This document shows, piece by piece, positions 8,516-17,635 of a stretch of DNA of 64,000 bases. Origin of the DNA: an uncultured Allorhizobium sp. (GTDB lineage Bacteria > Pseudomonadota > Alphaproteobacteria > Rhizobiales > Rhizobiaceae); NCBI GenBank assembly GCA_958439205.1, contig OY288189.1, positions 62,001-126,000 of the forward strand, read 5' to 3'. The first letter of the stretch is position 1; each line of letters opens with the position of its first letter. Position numbers and translations under genes: made by a program. The notes below the pieces were generated by a model. It was given only the letters and a program-made list of their open reading frames with translations, was not told the origin of the DNA and did not search any database.

Positions 8516-10087
8516 TTACTCGTTGATCAGGCGGCGCAGCAGCTCGATTTCCTGCGACAGCTTCTGGTCGGCCGAGATCAGTTCTTCGATCTTGCGCACG
8601 GCATGCAGTACGGTCGTGTGGTCACGTCCACCGAAGCGGCGGCCGATCTCCGGGAAGGAGCGCGGGGTCAGCGTCTTCGACAGATACATGGCGATCTGGC
8701 GCGGCTTGACGATGACGCGGGTGCGGCGGTTCGACACCAGTTCCTGACGCGACACGTTGTAATGACGGGCCACGACGCGCTGGATGTCTTCAATGCGCAC
8801 GCGCTTCTGGTCACCGGCACCAACGAGGTGGGCGAGCAGTTCATCGACGCGTTCGATCGACAGGTTCGGCTCGAAGGAGCGACGGAAGAGGAGTTGGTTG
8901 AAGGCGCCTTCCAGATCACGGCCGCTGCTGGTGATGTTGCGCGCAACGTGTTCCAGGATGTCAGCAGGGATATCGATCGACGGATCGTCCTTGCGGACAA
9001 CATCCAGGCGCGACTTCATCATGTCGAGGCGCATGTCGTAGTCGGGCGCTTCCATTTCGATGGCAACGCCACCCTGGAGACGCGAACGAACGCGCGGATC
9101 GAGCGATTCCAGCTCCCAGGGCGCGCGGTCGGCGGCAACGACGACCTGCTTGGCGCTGTCGAGCAGCATATTGAGCAGATGGCAGAATTCGTGCTGGATC
9201 ATCTTCCCCTGCAGGAACTGCATGTCGTCGATGATCAGGAGGTCGATGTTGCGCAGCGAGTCCTTCAGCGTCAGGGCATCATTGTCACGGATCGCGGTTG
9301 CGAAACGCCACATGAAGTATTCGGCGGTCAGATAGACGACGCGCGGCTGGCGCGGGCTGTGAACCGCAGCATTGGCGATCGCCTGCAGAAGGTGGGTCTT
9401 GCCGAGACCAACTGAGGAATGGATGAAGAGCGGGTTGAAGCGCACAGCGCCGGCGCCTGCTTCCGCAATCGTCTTTGCGGCCGCGAGTGCCACGCGGTTG
9501 GAGGCGCCTTCGACGAAGCCGTCAAAGGTATAGCGGCTATCGAGCGGCGAGCCGAAGAGCGGGCCGCTCTGGCTGCGCGCAGTGGTGCCGGAGGAGGAGG
9601 CCTGCGGGGTTGCGATCTGGCCGATCGACTGGGGGCCGGACTTGCGGACGGCTGCGGGCTGTGCCGCCTCGGCGCCGACGGGACGATCTTCCGCCTGCGG
9701 GCCACGGGTGCTGCGGCTTGCGCTGCGCACCATGATCTCGACCTTGAGGATCGACGGATCCTCGGCCTGGAAGATCGATGTGATGAGATCGAGGTAACGG
9801 TTGTTGATCCACGACTTCAGAAAGGTGGTGGGTACCGTCAGGCGCACCACGCTCTTCGATGCGGAATGGAGCTTCAAGCGTCCAAACCAGCTCTGGTAGA
9901 CGTCGACCCCGACCTGGGCCTTCAGTCGCTTGCTGAAGCGGTCAAAGAGATCGTTATGCTTCATATCGGCGTTCTCTCCTGCTCCTTCGGAGCACGTGGC
10001 GCCGAGCGCCGAATGTGCATTGTCCCCGTTCGCCAATGCACCGGCCGTCATAGAGTTCATATGCATGTTGCCGCCTTCCAAATTCAT
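8516..10087 (-). CDS. dnaA: Chromosomal replication initiator protein DnaA
   Basis: DnaA binds DnaA boxes at oriC, melts the origin and loads the helicase. In the 523-residue reading, domain I starts at about residue 46 ([14 protein letters not shown]), a low-complexity linker runs about 125-185, and the AAA+ domain has Walker A VGLGKTH (about 226-232) and Walker [10 protein letters not shown] (about 283-291). Domain IV has the DnaA signature RDHTTVLHA (about 488-496). The start is uncertain: an ATG at 10066 has GGAAGG upstream, and an ATG at 9964 has AGGAG upstream and begins MKHNDLF, the form closest to shorter rhizobial DnaA proteins. A terminator follows the gene. Confidence 0.96.
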   Translation of the reverse strand: MNLEGGNMHMNSMTAGALANGDNAHSALGATCSEGAGENADMKHNDLFDRFSKRLKAQVGVDVYQSWFGRLKLHSASKSVVRLTVPTTFLKSWINNRYLDLITSIFQAEDPSILKVEIMVRSASRSTRGPQAEDRPVGAEAAQPAAVRKSGPQSIGQIATPQASSSGTTARSQSGPLFGSPLDSRYTFDGFVEGASNRVALAAAKTIAEAGAGAVRFNPLFIHSSVGLGKTHLLQAIANAAVHSPRQPRVVYLTAEYFMWRFATAIRDNDALTLKDSLRNIDLLIIDDMQFLQGKMIQHEFCHLLNMLLDSAKQVVVAADRAPWELESLDPRVRSRLQGGVAIEMEAPDYDMRLDMMKSRLDVVRKDDPSIDIPADILEHVARNITSSGRDLEGAFNQLLFRRSFEPNLSIERVDELLAHLVGAGDQKRVRIEDIQRVVARHYNVSRQELVSNRRTRVIVKPRQIAMYLSKTLTPRSFPEIGRRFGGRDHTTVLHAVRKIEELISADQKLSQEIELLRRLINE

Positions 10088-10830
10088 TCCAGGTGCCGGG
10101 CGTTTCTATCGCCGTCCGACAGCCGCTTCATCTCAAGTCGATCCGAACGGATCGACGGTCCCCGAACGCGTCACGTCAGCGCTTCAGCCAAAAGCGCCTG
10201 CATGACTTGCCCCTCGCCTCCCTCACGGCGCTGGTCGCTCCATATGCACAAACCACATCCTCGACATGCGGCTCGACATTTACCGGCCCGGTCTGCAACA
10301 CTGCAGACAAGACACAAATCGTCATCGCGCGGAAACGGCTACGTCTCCGATGCAACGCCGATTACTTTATGAGAAAACGGAATGGAAACACTCCGCTCCG
10401 GCAAAGGCGACTTGTCTTGTGGGCATTGCTGCCGTTCAGACCGTCGTTTCGGGCTAGTCCCTCGCCCTTTGCTGAGACACATTAAGGCAGGATCAAATGT
10501 GAAGATCAACACCGATTTTTAGGCTATCGGGCGCTTGGACCATTGACTCTTCGTACTTCATTTTTGCGTCACATTCGGCCGAAAAAGAATCGCTTTTGAA
10601 TCAAGGAGATTCCCAAACGGGCACAAAATGGGCCTCTCGCAAAGCGAAAAAATAAAATTTCTCTTGACTCACGAGGGGGCCAACTTCCCCCAGGGTGAAG
10701 TGGCGATGGAACAAGGCACCTCCCTGAACCTATTGAATTATCAGGATTTTTTATGTCACCGGACTGACAAGATGCAGTGCAGCAGGAAGCCCTAAAACAT
10801 CAATTTCCGGTAAGGCGCAGCGGAAACGAC
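10088..10830. promoter_or_regulatory. Non-coding dnaA-rpsT interval, dnaA control region
   Basis: No believable gene is seen in these 743 bases. The dnaA-proximal part (10088-10500) is GC-rich. The distal part (about 10530-10670) is AT-rich and contains five GANTC sites. A short hairpin GGGGG/CCCCC lies at 10675-10691. I found no cluster of TTATCCACA-type DnaA boxes, so I do not call oriC here; rhizobial origins are usually near hemE. The dnaA promoter must lie here, but I cannot place its hexamers with confidence. Confidence 0.55.
10545..10670. promoter_or_regulatory. Cluster of five GANTC (CcrM) sites upstream of dnaA
   Basis: GANTC occurs at 10545, 10587, 10598, 10608 and 10666, whereas none was found between 10088 and 10544. 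The pair at 10598 and 10608 forms a dyad, GAATC-N5-GATTC. GANTC is the target of the cell-cycle methylase CcrM in alphaproteobacteria. In Caulobacter, methylation of the dnaA promoter affects its activity; a similar role here is inferred. Confidence 0.5.
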
Positions 10831-10855
10831 AAAAAGCCCGGCGCGACGCCAGGCT
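10831..10855 (-). terminator. Terminator of rpsT
   Basis: The arms AGCCCGGCG (10835-10843) and CGCCAGGCT (10847-10855) pair with one G-T pair around a CGA loop. On the minus strand the stem is followed by five T residues (plus 10831-10835). It lies 31 bases downstream of the rpsT stop codon and has the form of a standard intrinsic terminator. Confidence 0.92.
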
Positions 10856-10885
10856 CTTCAGATTTTGTCGAAAAGGTGTCTTAAA

Positions 10886-11152
10886 TTAGACAGCCAGGGC
10901 CTTCACACGAGCGGCCAGACGCGAGATCTTGCGCGATGCCGTGTTGGCGTGAACCACGCCCTTGGTGGCGGCGCGCTGGATCTCCGGCTGAGCAGCCTGG
11001 AGGGCGTCCTTGGCAACCGCTGCGTCGCCGGAAGCGATGGCTTCCTCGACCTTCCGGATGAAACCACGGACCCGCGAACGACGAGCCTTGTTGACTGCAG
11101 TACGGGCAGCGATCTTGCGGGTCGCCTTCTTCGCCGAAGCTGTATTGGCCAT
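10886..11152 (-). CDS. rpsT: 30S ribosomal protein S20
   Basis: S20 is a primary 16S rRNA-binding protein of the small subunit. The 88-residue basic, alanine-rich helical protein begins [20 protein letters not shown] and contains [16 protein letters not shown] and the [16 protein letters not shown] end, as in other alphaproteobacteria. The frame is open upstream to 11392, but the conserved start is the ATG at 11152. It has a near-consensus promoter upstream and a strong terminator downstream, so it is a single-gene unit next to dnaA, a common alphaproteobacterial arrangement. Confidence 0.97.
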   Translation of the reverse strand: MANTASAKKATRKIAARTAVNKARRSRVRGFIRKVEEAIASGDAAVAKDALQAAQPEIQRAATKGVVHANTASRKISRLAARVKALAV

Positions 11153-11278
11153 AGATGCCTCTCTCGAATTCAAACCAAAGCCCACCATCGCCGCGTCGGG
11201 TCGTTGCGACCTGCCATACCAGCACATGGGGAGCTGTTTCATGGGAAAAGCGCATCGGCTTTCCCAACCGTGGGCGGG

Positions 11279-11307
11279 CATATAGCGGGAAAGCGGGAAT
11301 GCGTCAA
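11279..11307 (-). promoter_or_regulatory. Promoter of rpsT
   Basis: On the minus strand TTGACG (plus 11302-11307), a 17-base spacer and TATATG (plus 11279-11284) match the rhizobial housekeeping consensus (CTTGAC-N17-CTATAT) very well. Transcription would start near 11270, leaving a leader of about 120 bases before the rpsT ATG. This is the best promoter by eye in the window. Confidence 0.8.
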
Positions 11308-11340
11308 CGCGGATTCTGCAGATAACGCGCCGTCCCTGTA

Positions 11341-11386
11341 CCAAAGTCACGGATTGGAAGCGATGCGACCAGATCCGTGACTTTGG
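11341..11386. terminator. Perfect 14-bp inverted repeat after the enoyl-CoA hydratase gene
   Basis: CCAAAGTCACGGAT (11341-11354) is exactly complementary to ATCCGTGACTTTGG (11373-11386), with an 18-base loop. It lies just past the stop of the minus-strand enoyl-CoA hydratase gene and upstream of the rpsT promoter. No T-run follows on the minus strand (GACTTTGGTACAGGG), so it is either a factor-assisted terminator, an mRNA-stabilising hairpin or a protein site. Confidence 0.5.
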
Positions 11387-11394
11387 CAACACGC

Positions 11395-12168
11395 TTACCT
11401 GTTCTTGAAGGCCGGCTTCCGCTTCTCGACGAAGGCCGCCATGCCTTCCTTCTGGTCTTCGGTGGCGAAGAGCGAATGGAAAAGCCTGCGCTCGGAACGC
11501 AGCCCTTCGGCCAAGGTCTGCTCGAAGGCGCGGTTGACCGCCTCCTTGGCCATCATGACTGACGGCAGGGAGAAAGACGCGATCTTGGCGGCTGCTTCCA
11601 GCGCCTCATCGAGAAGACGCTCGGGTTCGACGACGCGGGCGACGAGGCCGGCACTCTCGGCTTCGGTCGCATCCATAATACGGCCGGTCAGGCACAGATC
11701 CATGGCCTTGGCCTTGCCGACCGCATGCGTGAGCCGCTGAGAGCCCCCCATGCCGGGGATGATGCCCAGTGTGATCTCGGGCTGGCCGAACTTTGCGGTT
11801 TTCGAGGCGATGATGAAATCGCACATCATGGCGAGTTCGCAGCCACCGCCCAGCGCAAAGCCGGAGACGGCGGCAATGAGCGGCTTGCGGAAGCCGGCGA
11901 TCTCGTCCCAGCCACCGATGAAGCCGCCTGTATAGGCGTCGACGAATTCCAGCGACTGCATTTCCTTGATATCGGCGCCAGCGGCAAACGCCTTCTCCGA
12001 CCCGGTGATCACGACGGCACCCACGGTCGCATCCGCCTGCAGCTCGGCCAGAAGCTGGCGAAGCTCGCGCATCACGGTCGAGTTCAAGGCGTTCAGCGCC
12101 TGGGGCCGGTTGAGCGTGACAAGCGCCACGCGGTCACGGCGTTCCATCAGCAGGGTTTCGAATGACAT
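11395..12168 (-). CDS. Enoyl-CoA hydratase
   Basis: This crotonase-family enzyme hydrates 2-enoyl-CoA to 3-hydroxyacyl-CoA in fatty-acid beta-oxidation. The 257 residues match short-chain enoyl-CoA hydratase closely: [10 protein letters not shown] near the start, the oxyanion-hole motif [11 protein letters not shown], the first catalytic glutamate in [11 protein letters not shown] and the second in [15 protein letters not shown]. Length equals that of bacterial and mitochondrial ECHS1-type enzymes. A fadB-type fusion partner is absent. It stands between rpsT and mutM on the same strand, 30 bases downstream of mutM. Confidence 0.92.
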   Translation of the reverse strand: MSFETLLMERRDRVALVTLNRPQALNALNSTVMRELRQLLAELQADATVGAVVITGSEKAFAAGADIKEMQSLEFVDAYTGGFIGGWDEIAGFRKPLIAAVSGFALGGGCELAMMCDFIIASKTAKFGQPEITLGIIPGMGGSQRLTHAVGKAKAMDLCLTGRIMDATEAESAGLVARVVEPERLLDEALEAAAKIASFSLPSVMMAKEAVNRAFEQTLAEGLRSERRLFHSLFATEDQKEGMAAFVEKRKPAFKNR

Positions 12169-12198
12169 GGCGTCCTCCCTTGTGCGGCCTCAGAGGCC

Positions 12199-13089
12199 TT
12201 ATTTCTGGCAGCGGCTACAATAGAATGTCGAGCGGCCGGATTGAACTATCCTTTCGACGGTACCCCCACAACCATCTGTCAGGCAGGGCTCGCCCTCGCG
12301 GTCATAGGCGCGGAAGGAATGCTGGAAGTAACCGAGCGTGCCATCCGCCTGGATGTGGTCGCGCAGCGACGAGCCGCCCGCCTGGATCGCATCGACGATG
12401 ACGTCACGGATAGACTGGGTCAGCAGCGCAAGCTCCGCCTTGGGCTTGCCCTTTGCCGTCACCAGGGTCGCCACCTTGCGGGTGGGCGACAAATGCGAGC
12501 GCCAAAGCGCCTCGCAGACATAGATATTGCCGAGACCGGCGATCACCTTCTGATCGAGCAGCGCGCCCTTCAGAGGCTGGCTGCGTCCGGCAAACCGCGT
12601 GGCCAGATAATCGGCGGAGAGCATATTGCCGACAGGCTCAGGGCCGAGATCGCGGAAGGCGGGATAGGTGTCGAGTTCGGATCGGGCCATCAGCTCCATG
12701 AAGCCGAAACGGCGCGGGTCATTATAGATGACGCGGACCGGGCCCTCTGCCCCGTCCAGATGGAAGACGACATGATCGTGCTTCTCGTCCTTGCTGCGCT
12801 CGTGGTGGAAGACGCCGGGCGCCTCCACCGCGGCTCCTGCCTCGATACGAAACGAGCCGGACATTCCGAGATGGGCAATCACGGTCAGATCATCCTCAAG
12901 GTCGATCAGCAGGTATTTCGCACGGCGCGACAGGGCTTCGATCCGGCGCCCCTCGACCCTTGCGGCAAAATCGCGCGGCAGCGGGAAGCGCAGATCAGGG
13001 CGGCGCAACTCCAGGCGCCTGAGCCGCGCGCCTTCCATTGTCGGCGCCAAGCCGCGACGTACCGTCTCTACCTCTGGCAATTCCGGCAT
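12199..13089 (-). CDS. mutM: Formamidopyrimidine-DNA glycosylase
   Basis: This base-excision repair enzyme removes 8-oxoguanine and formamidopyrimidines and cleaves the abasic site. It is 296 residues long. The start [14 protein letters not shown] provides the catalytic proline-2 and glutamate-3, so the start codon is certain. The helix-two-turn-helix region has [17 protein letters not shown], and the C-terminal zinc finger has the four cysteines in CLTDGC and YCSRCQK. It is divergent from ubiE across 137 bases, an arrangement common in rhizobia. Confidence 0.97.
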   Translation of the reverse strand: MPELPEVETVRRGLAPTMEGARLRRLELRRPDLRFPLPRDFAARVEGRRIEALSRRAKYLLIDLEDDLTVIAHLGMSGSFRIEAGAAVEAPGVFHHERSKDEKHDHVVFHLDGAEGPVRVIYNDPRRFGFMELMARSELDTYPAFRDLGPEPVGNMLSADYLATRFAGRSQPLKGALLDQKVIAGLGNIYVCEALWRSHLSPTRKVATLVTAKGKPKAELALLTQSIRDVIVDAIQAGGSSLRDHIQADGTLGYFQHSFRAYDREGEPCLTDGCGGTVERIVQSGRSTFYCSRCQK

Positions 13090-13226
13090 TTCAGCCCATC
13101 TTTCTGTTTGAACCGCTTCTTTAAAGGTCTATAGACCAGCCAGCCTTCGGCTTCTTCAGCGCAGATAGCGCGTCGGAAGCCTTTTCGCTATGGTCTGCCG
13201 ACCGTTCCGTTACGTGGAGTGAACCG

Positions 13227-14003
13227 ATGACTGCAAGCCGCATTTCCGCCGAAGGCGGCATGGAAACCTCCTACGGGTTCCGCCAGGTCGACGAGCAGGA
13301 AAAGCAGGGCCTGGTCAATGATGTCTTCCACAAGGTGGCCAAGCGCTACGACATCATGAACGATGTGATGTCGGCCGGCCTGCACCGCGTCTGGAAGGAT
13401 GCGCTGGTCGCCTCGCTCAATCCCCGCAAGGATGCCAACTATAAGGTGCTCGACGTCGCGGGCGGCACGGGTGACATCGCGTTCCGCATTGTGGAAGCCT
13501 CCAATCGGCTGGCCCATGCGACCGTACTCGACATCAATGGCTCGATGCTCGGGGTCGGTGCTGAACGCGCAGAGAAGAAGGGGCTCTCCCCCAATCTCAC
13601 CTTCGTCGAGGCCAATGCCGAAAGCCTGCCTTTTGAGGACAATACATTCGACGCCTATACGATCGCTTTCGGAATTCGCAATGTGCCGCATATCGATGTA
13701 GCGCTGTCGGAAGCCTTCCGGGTCCTGAAGCGGGGCGGACGGCTTCTGGTGCTGGAATTCTCGGAAGTCGAACTTCCACTGCTCGACAAGGTCTATGATG
13801 CCTGGTCGTTCAATGCGATCCCGCGCTTCGGCAAGATGATCACCGGTGACGCCGAGCCCTACCAGTATCTGGTGGAATCGATCCGCAAATTCCCCAATCA
13901 GCCCGATTTTGCGCGGATGATCGAGCGCGCGGGCTTCTCCAATGTCCGCTTCACCAACTATACCGGCGGCATCGCGGCACTGCATTCCGGCTGGAAGATC
14001 TAA
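13227..14003 (+). CDS. ubiE: Ubiquinone/menaquinone C-methyltransferase UbiE
   Basis: UbiE carries out the SAM-dependent C-methylation of the benzoquinol ring in ubiquinone synthesis. The 258 residues contain the UbiE signatures [17 protein letters not shown] and [15 protein letters not shown] (motif I), then [23 protein letters not shown] and the C-terminal [14 protein letters not shown] lies seven bases before the ATG. ubiB begins six bases after its stop, so the two are cotranscribed. Because the following genes encode no menaquinone enzymes, the ubiquinone role is the likely one. Confidence 0.96.
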   Translation: MTASRISAEGGMETSYGFRQVDEQEKQGLVNDVFHKVAKRYDIMNDVMSAGLHRVWKDALVASLNPRKDANYKVLDVAGGTGDIAFRIVEASNRLAHATVLDINGSMLGVGAERAEKKGLSPNLTFVEANAESLPFEDNTFDAYTIAFGIRNVPHIDVALSEAFRVLKRGGRLLVLEFSEVELPLLDKVYDAWSFNAIPRFGKMITGDAEPYQYLVESIRKFPNQPDFARMIERAGFSNVRFTNYTGGIAALHSGWKI

Positions 14004-14008
14004 GCCGC

Positions 14009-15583
14009 ATGAGCACGATCGGGGCATATTTCCGCCTGGCGCGGGTCGGCTGGGTGCTGGTGCGGGAAGGTGTTGTCGCGGCGCTGCCCTCCGAGGGTCT
14101 GCCGCCGCTCGTCGGCATCGCCAAGGCCGCTGTTGCACCGCTTGCGCGCAGCCGGGCGAAGTCGGCGGAGCGTTCTGACAGGCTTGCGAGTGCGGTGGCG
14201 CGGCTCGGTCCCTCCTATGTGAAGATTGGCCAGTTCCTCGCGACGCGCCCCGATGTCGTCGGGGCTGATTTCGCCGAAGATCTCGCAGGCCTTCAGGATC
14301 GAATGGCCTTTTTCCCCACCGAGGCTTCCAGGTCGACAATCCAGGAATCACTCGGTCGTCCCGTCACCGAGCTCTATACGCATTTCGGCGAACCGATCGC
14401 TGCAGCCTCGATCGCGCAGGTGCATCCGGCCGAGGTCGCAACGCCCGATGGCCCCCGCAAGGTTGCGGTCAAAGTCATCCGCCCGGGCGTGCGCAAGCGT
14501 TTCGCCGCTGATCTTGAGGCCATGTATCTCGTCTCCCATCTGCAGGAGCGCTTCATTCCCAATTCGCGGCGCCTGCGCCCGGTCGAGGTGACGAAGACGC
14601 TTGAGCAGACCACCAAGGTCGAGATGGACCTGCGGCTCGAGGCGGCAGCGCTTTCCGAAATCGCCGAAAACACCAAGGCGGATCCGGGCTTCCGGGTGCC
14701 TGAGGTCGACTGGGAACGCACCGGGCGTGACGTCGTCACGATGGAATGGATCGACGGCGTGAAAATGTCCGACGTCGAGGGGTTGAGGGCCGCCGGCCAC
14801 GACCTCAATGCGCTGGCCGACACGCTGATCCAGTCCTTCCTGCGCCATACGCTGCGGGATGGCTTCTTCCATGCCGACATGCATCCGGGCAACCTGTTCG
14901 TCGATCCCACCGGCATGATCGTCGCGGTCGACATGGGTATTGCTGGGCGGCTTGGAAAGAAGGAACGGCGCTTCCTCGCCGAGATCCTCTATGGCTTCAT
15001 CACGCGCGACTACATGCGCGTCGCTGAGGTGCATTTCGAGGCGGGCTATGTGCCTTCGCACCATAATGTCGCGAGCTTCGCCCAGGCGATCCGGGCAATT
15101 GGCGAGCCGATCCATGGGCAGCCGGCAGAAACCATCTCGATGGGCAAGCTGCTGACGCTCCTGTTCGAGGTCACAGAAATCTTCGACATGGAAACGCGTC
15201 CCGAACTGGTGATGCTGCAAAAGACAATGGTCGTTGTCGAAGGTGTTTCCCGCATCCTCAATCCCCGCTTCAACATGTGGAAGGCCGCCGAGCCGGTCGT
15301 TTCGCACTGGATCCGCGACAATCTCGGGCCGAAGCGCATTGCCACCGACCTCAAGGACGGCGCCAAGGCGGCGCTCCGGCTTGCCGAAGCTCTGCCGGAG
15401 ATTGCCGCCAAGACCGAGAAGCTGCATGGCGAGATCGTGCGGATGAGCGAAGAAGGCCTGCGTTTTGATGCCGATACTGCGGAGCGGATCGGGCGGGCCG
15501 AGGCGCGGCATACCAGGCTCGGGCGTGTGGCGCTCTGGGTCATCGCCGTGGCTGCGGTTGTCATTGCGGTGCAGGTGTCCTGA
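14009..15583 (+). CDS. ubiB: Ubiquinone biosynthesis protein UbiB (ABC1 kinase-like ATPase)
   Basis: UbiB is an atypical protein-kinase-like ATPase of the ABC1/ADCK family needed for ubiquinone synthesis, probably by helping to extract lipid intermediates from the membrane. The 524 residues have the KxGQ motif YVKIGQFLATRPD, the alanine-rich nucleotide loop AAASIAQVHPAEV, the ADMHPGNLFV catalytic loop, and VDMGIAGRL in place of the kinase DFG. A hydrophobic segment at about residues 505-523 (LWVIAVAAVVIAV) would anchor the C terminus in the inner membrane. It pairs with ubiE upstream. Confidence 0.95.
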   Translation: MSTIGAYFRLARVGWVLVREGVVAALPSEGLPPLVGIAKAAVAPLARSRAKSAERSDRLASAVARLGPSYVKIGQFLATRPDVVGADFAEDLAGLQDRMAFFPTEASRSTIQESLGRPVTELYTHFGEPIAAASIAQVHPAEVATPDGPRKVAVKVIRPGVRKRFAADLEAMYLVSHLQERFIPNSRRLRPVEVTKTLEQTTKVEMDLRLEAAALSEIAENTKADPGFRVPEVDWERTGRDVVTMEWIDGVKMSDVEGLRAAGHDLNALADTLIQSFLRHTLRDGFFHADMHPGNLFVDPTGMIVAVDMGIAGRLGKKERRFLAEILYGFITRDYMRVAEVHFEAGYVPSHHNVASFAQAIRAIGEPIHGQPAETISMGKLLTLLFEVTEIFDMETRPELVMLQKTMVVVEGVSRILNPRFNMWKAAEPVVSHWIRDNLGPKRIATDLKDGAKAALRLAEALPEIAAKTEKLHGEIVRMSEEGLRFDADTAERIGRAEARHTRLGRVALWVIAVAAVVIAVQVS

Positions 15584-15694
15584 GCCGCCTCATCGGCAGC
15601 AGGTAAACCAAATTTTCTTGATCTTTCGATGGAACAAAGTCGTGAATGCCGCGTTGGAACGGCGTTACGCTTTTCTTGTTCCTTCAGGAGTTCC

Positions 15695-17182
15695 ATGTCC
15701 GTCACCCAAACCGGCTTCGTCCGGTCCACGCTGCTTTTCCTCCTGATCGGCACCGGAATTCTCATCGGGATCATCGTCGCGACCTTAGGTCTCGTCGAGC
15801 GTACGCGCTCGACCTTCGACTATATTCTGCAGGAACGTAACATCCGCCGCATGGCGGCCAATCTGATGCAGAAGTTGACGGATGCCGAGACGGGGCAGCG
15901 CGGCTTTGTCATCACCCGCGACGAATTGTTCCTGCAACCCTATGAAGGCGCTGCAAGCGAAATTCGTGACGACGTGGAAGCACTGGCGCTCGCTGTGAAA
16001 GATCGCCCGATCAAGGCGCAGCAGATGGACGCTCTGCGCGACAAGGTACGGGGCAAACTCGCGGAGATGGGGCAGGCGATCAATCTCGTCCGCAGCGGCG
16101 AGCAGGATCAGGCGATCGAACTGGTCCAGAGCGATGTCGGCCGCGAATTGATGAACGACATTCGCCAGATGCTGGATGAGTTCAAGCAGCTGTCCGACGC
16201 CAATGTCGACAGCGGGACGGAAGCCCAGCTCTCGGCCACGCAGCAATTGCAGTGGATCACGATCGGCGGGGGTATCGCGATCATCGCCGTGATGGGCGGA
16301 GCAATTCTCGTGGTTGCCCAGCATGTGCGTGCATTGGCGTCTTCGAGACGCGAAGTCGAAGTGCTCAACCAGGGCCTGGAAGCACGCGTCGCCGAGCGAA
16401 CCGAAGACCTCATGCAGGCGAACCAGGAAATCCAGCGTTTCGCCTATATCGTCACGCATGACCTGCGGGCGCCGCTCGTCAACATCATGGGCTTCACCGC
16501 CGAACTGGATGCCTCGCTGAAGGCCCTGCAGGCCTATGTGCTGAATGACGGCAAGCCGGTGTCGGAAGACCAGATCCGGGAGGCGCGACTGGCGGCCTCC
16601 GAGGACCTGCCGGAGGCCATCGGCTTCATTCGTTCGTCGACCAAGAAGATGGACGGCTTGATCAATGCCATTCTGAAGATTTCTCGCGACGGACGGCGTC
16701 AGTTGAAGCCCGAAATCGTGGAGCTGCAGCCATTGCTGGAAACGATCACCAACAGCGTGTATCACCAGATCAGCGAGAGCGATGGCAAGATCGATCTCGA
16801 CATCAAGGCCCCTCGTCTCAATACCGACCGGCTCTCGGTCGAACAGATTCTCGGTAACCTTTTCGACAATGCTATCAAATACAAGCATCCGGATCGGCCC
16901 TTGACCCTCGCCGTCCGAACCACGCCCGAAGGGCGTCACATGGTTCGGATCGAAGTGGAGGACAACGGCCGTGGCATTGCAGAACAGGACCACGAACGCA
17001 TCTTCGAACTCTTCCGCCGCTCCGGTCAGCAGGACCAGTCCGGCGAAGGCATCGGCCTTGCCCATGTCCGCTCGCTCGCGCGGAATCTCGGGGGAGAAAT
17101 CACCGTTCGCTCCCAATTCGGACAGGGATCGACGTTCGTCCTGCGACTGCCATCTGACCTGTCACGCTTGGTACGGAGTTGA
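15695..17182 (+). CDS. CHASE3-domain sensor histidine kinase
   Basis: This is a membrane sensor kinase of 495 residues. A transmembrane segment (about 10-33) is followed by a periplasmic CHASE3-type helical domain (about 38-185) and a second transmembrane segment (about 188-208). A coiled coil leads to the phosphoacceptor His255 in THDLRAPLVNIMGF, and a HATPase_c domain has NLFDNAIKYKHP and GEGIGLAHVRSLA. The ligand is unknown. I chose the ATG at 15695 because AGGAG lies at 15686-15690, although the frame is open from 15629. The next gene starts two bases after its stop, and the cluster resembles phytochrome-type kinase-regulator pairs. Confidence 0.88.
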   Translation: MSVTQTGFVRSTLLFLLIGTGILIGIIVATLGLVERTRSTFDYILQERNIRRMAANLMQKLTDAETGQRGFVITRDELFLQPYEGAASEIRDDVEALALAVKDRPIKAQQMDALRDKVRGKLAEMGQAINLVRSGEQDQAIELVQSDVGRELMNDIRQMLDEFKQLSDANVDSGTEAQLSATQQLQWITIGGGIAIIAVMGGAILVVAQHVRALASSRREVEVLNQGLEARVAERTEDLMQANQEIQRFAYIVTHDLRAPLVNIMGFTAELDASLKALQAYVLNDGKPVSEDQIREARLAASEDLPEAIGFIRSSTKKMDGLINAILKISRDGRRQLKPEIVELQPLLETITNSVYHQISESDGKIDLDIKAPRLNTDRLSVEQILGNLFDNAIKYKHPDRPLTLAVRTTPEGRHMVRIEVEDNGRGIAEQDHERIFELFRRSGQQDQSGEGIGLAHVRSLARNLGGEITVRSQFGQGSTFVLRLPSDLSRLVRS

Positions 17183-17184
17183 AC

Positions 17185-17622
17185 ATGAAAGCCGTGGGTA
17201 AAGAAGTCACCATCATCATGGTCGAGGACGACGAGGGGCACGCCCGTCTCATCGAAAAGAACGTGCGTCGCGCCGGCGTCCACAACGACATCATCCCGTT
17301 TACCAACGGGACCGAAGCGCTCGACTATGTTCTCGGTAAGGATCGCAGCGGCAAGGTGTCGGAAGATCGCTATTTGCTGATCCTGCTCGATCTCAATCTC
17401 CCCGACATGTCGGGCACCGATATTCTCGAAAAAATCAAATCCAATCCGCATACGCGACGGCTCCCGGTCGTCATCCTCACGACGACGGATGACGAGCGCG
17501 AAATACAGCGGTGCTACGATCTTGGGGCCAATGTCTATATCACCAAGCCTGTCGATTACGACAATTTCGCCAATGCCATTCGCCAGCTCGGATTGTTCTT
17601 CTCCGTCATGCAAATTCCCTGA
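17185..17622 (+). CDS. Single-domain response regulator
   Basis: The 145-residue protein is a receiver domain without an output domain, similar to Rcp1-type regulators paired with phytochrome-like kinases. The acidic pocket is VEDDEGH (residues 13-19), the phosphoacceptor is Asp69 in LLDLNLPD, and the conserved lysine is in VYITKPVD. It starts two bases after the upstream kinase stop. A TTG at 17179 overlapping that stop would add two residues. It probably passes phosphoryl groups from the CHASE3 kinase to another partner, perhaps the receiver-kinase hybrid that follows 13 bases later. Confidence 0.9.
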   Translation: MKAVGKEVTIIMVEDDEGHARLIEKNVRRAGVHNDIIPFTNGTEALDYVLGKDRSGKVSEDRYLLILLDLNLPDMSGTDILEKIKSNPHTRRLPVVILTTTDDEREIQRCYDLGANVYITKPVDYDNFANAIRQLGLFFSVMQIP

Positions 17623-17635
17623 CGGCGGCCCGGCG

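Noticed and set aside
8351..9415. Long plus-strand frames antisense to dnaA (also 24767-25864 antisense to the autotransporter and 15785-17116 antisense to the sensor kinase)
   Set aside because: These are shadow frames typical of GC-rich coding DNA. The opposite-strand products have clear domains, these do not.
10093..10485. Plus-strand open frame of 130 codons upstream of dnaA
   Set aside because: The composition is Arg/Ser/Pro-rich as in random GC-rich frames, with no ribosome-binding site and no recognisable domain; it fills the dnaA control region.
10088..10830. Possible oriC next to dnaA
   Set aside because: No cluster of DnaA boxes or obvious AT-rich unwinding repeats was found, and rhizobial origins normally lie near hemE. 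dnaN and gyrB are not adjacent.
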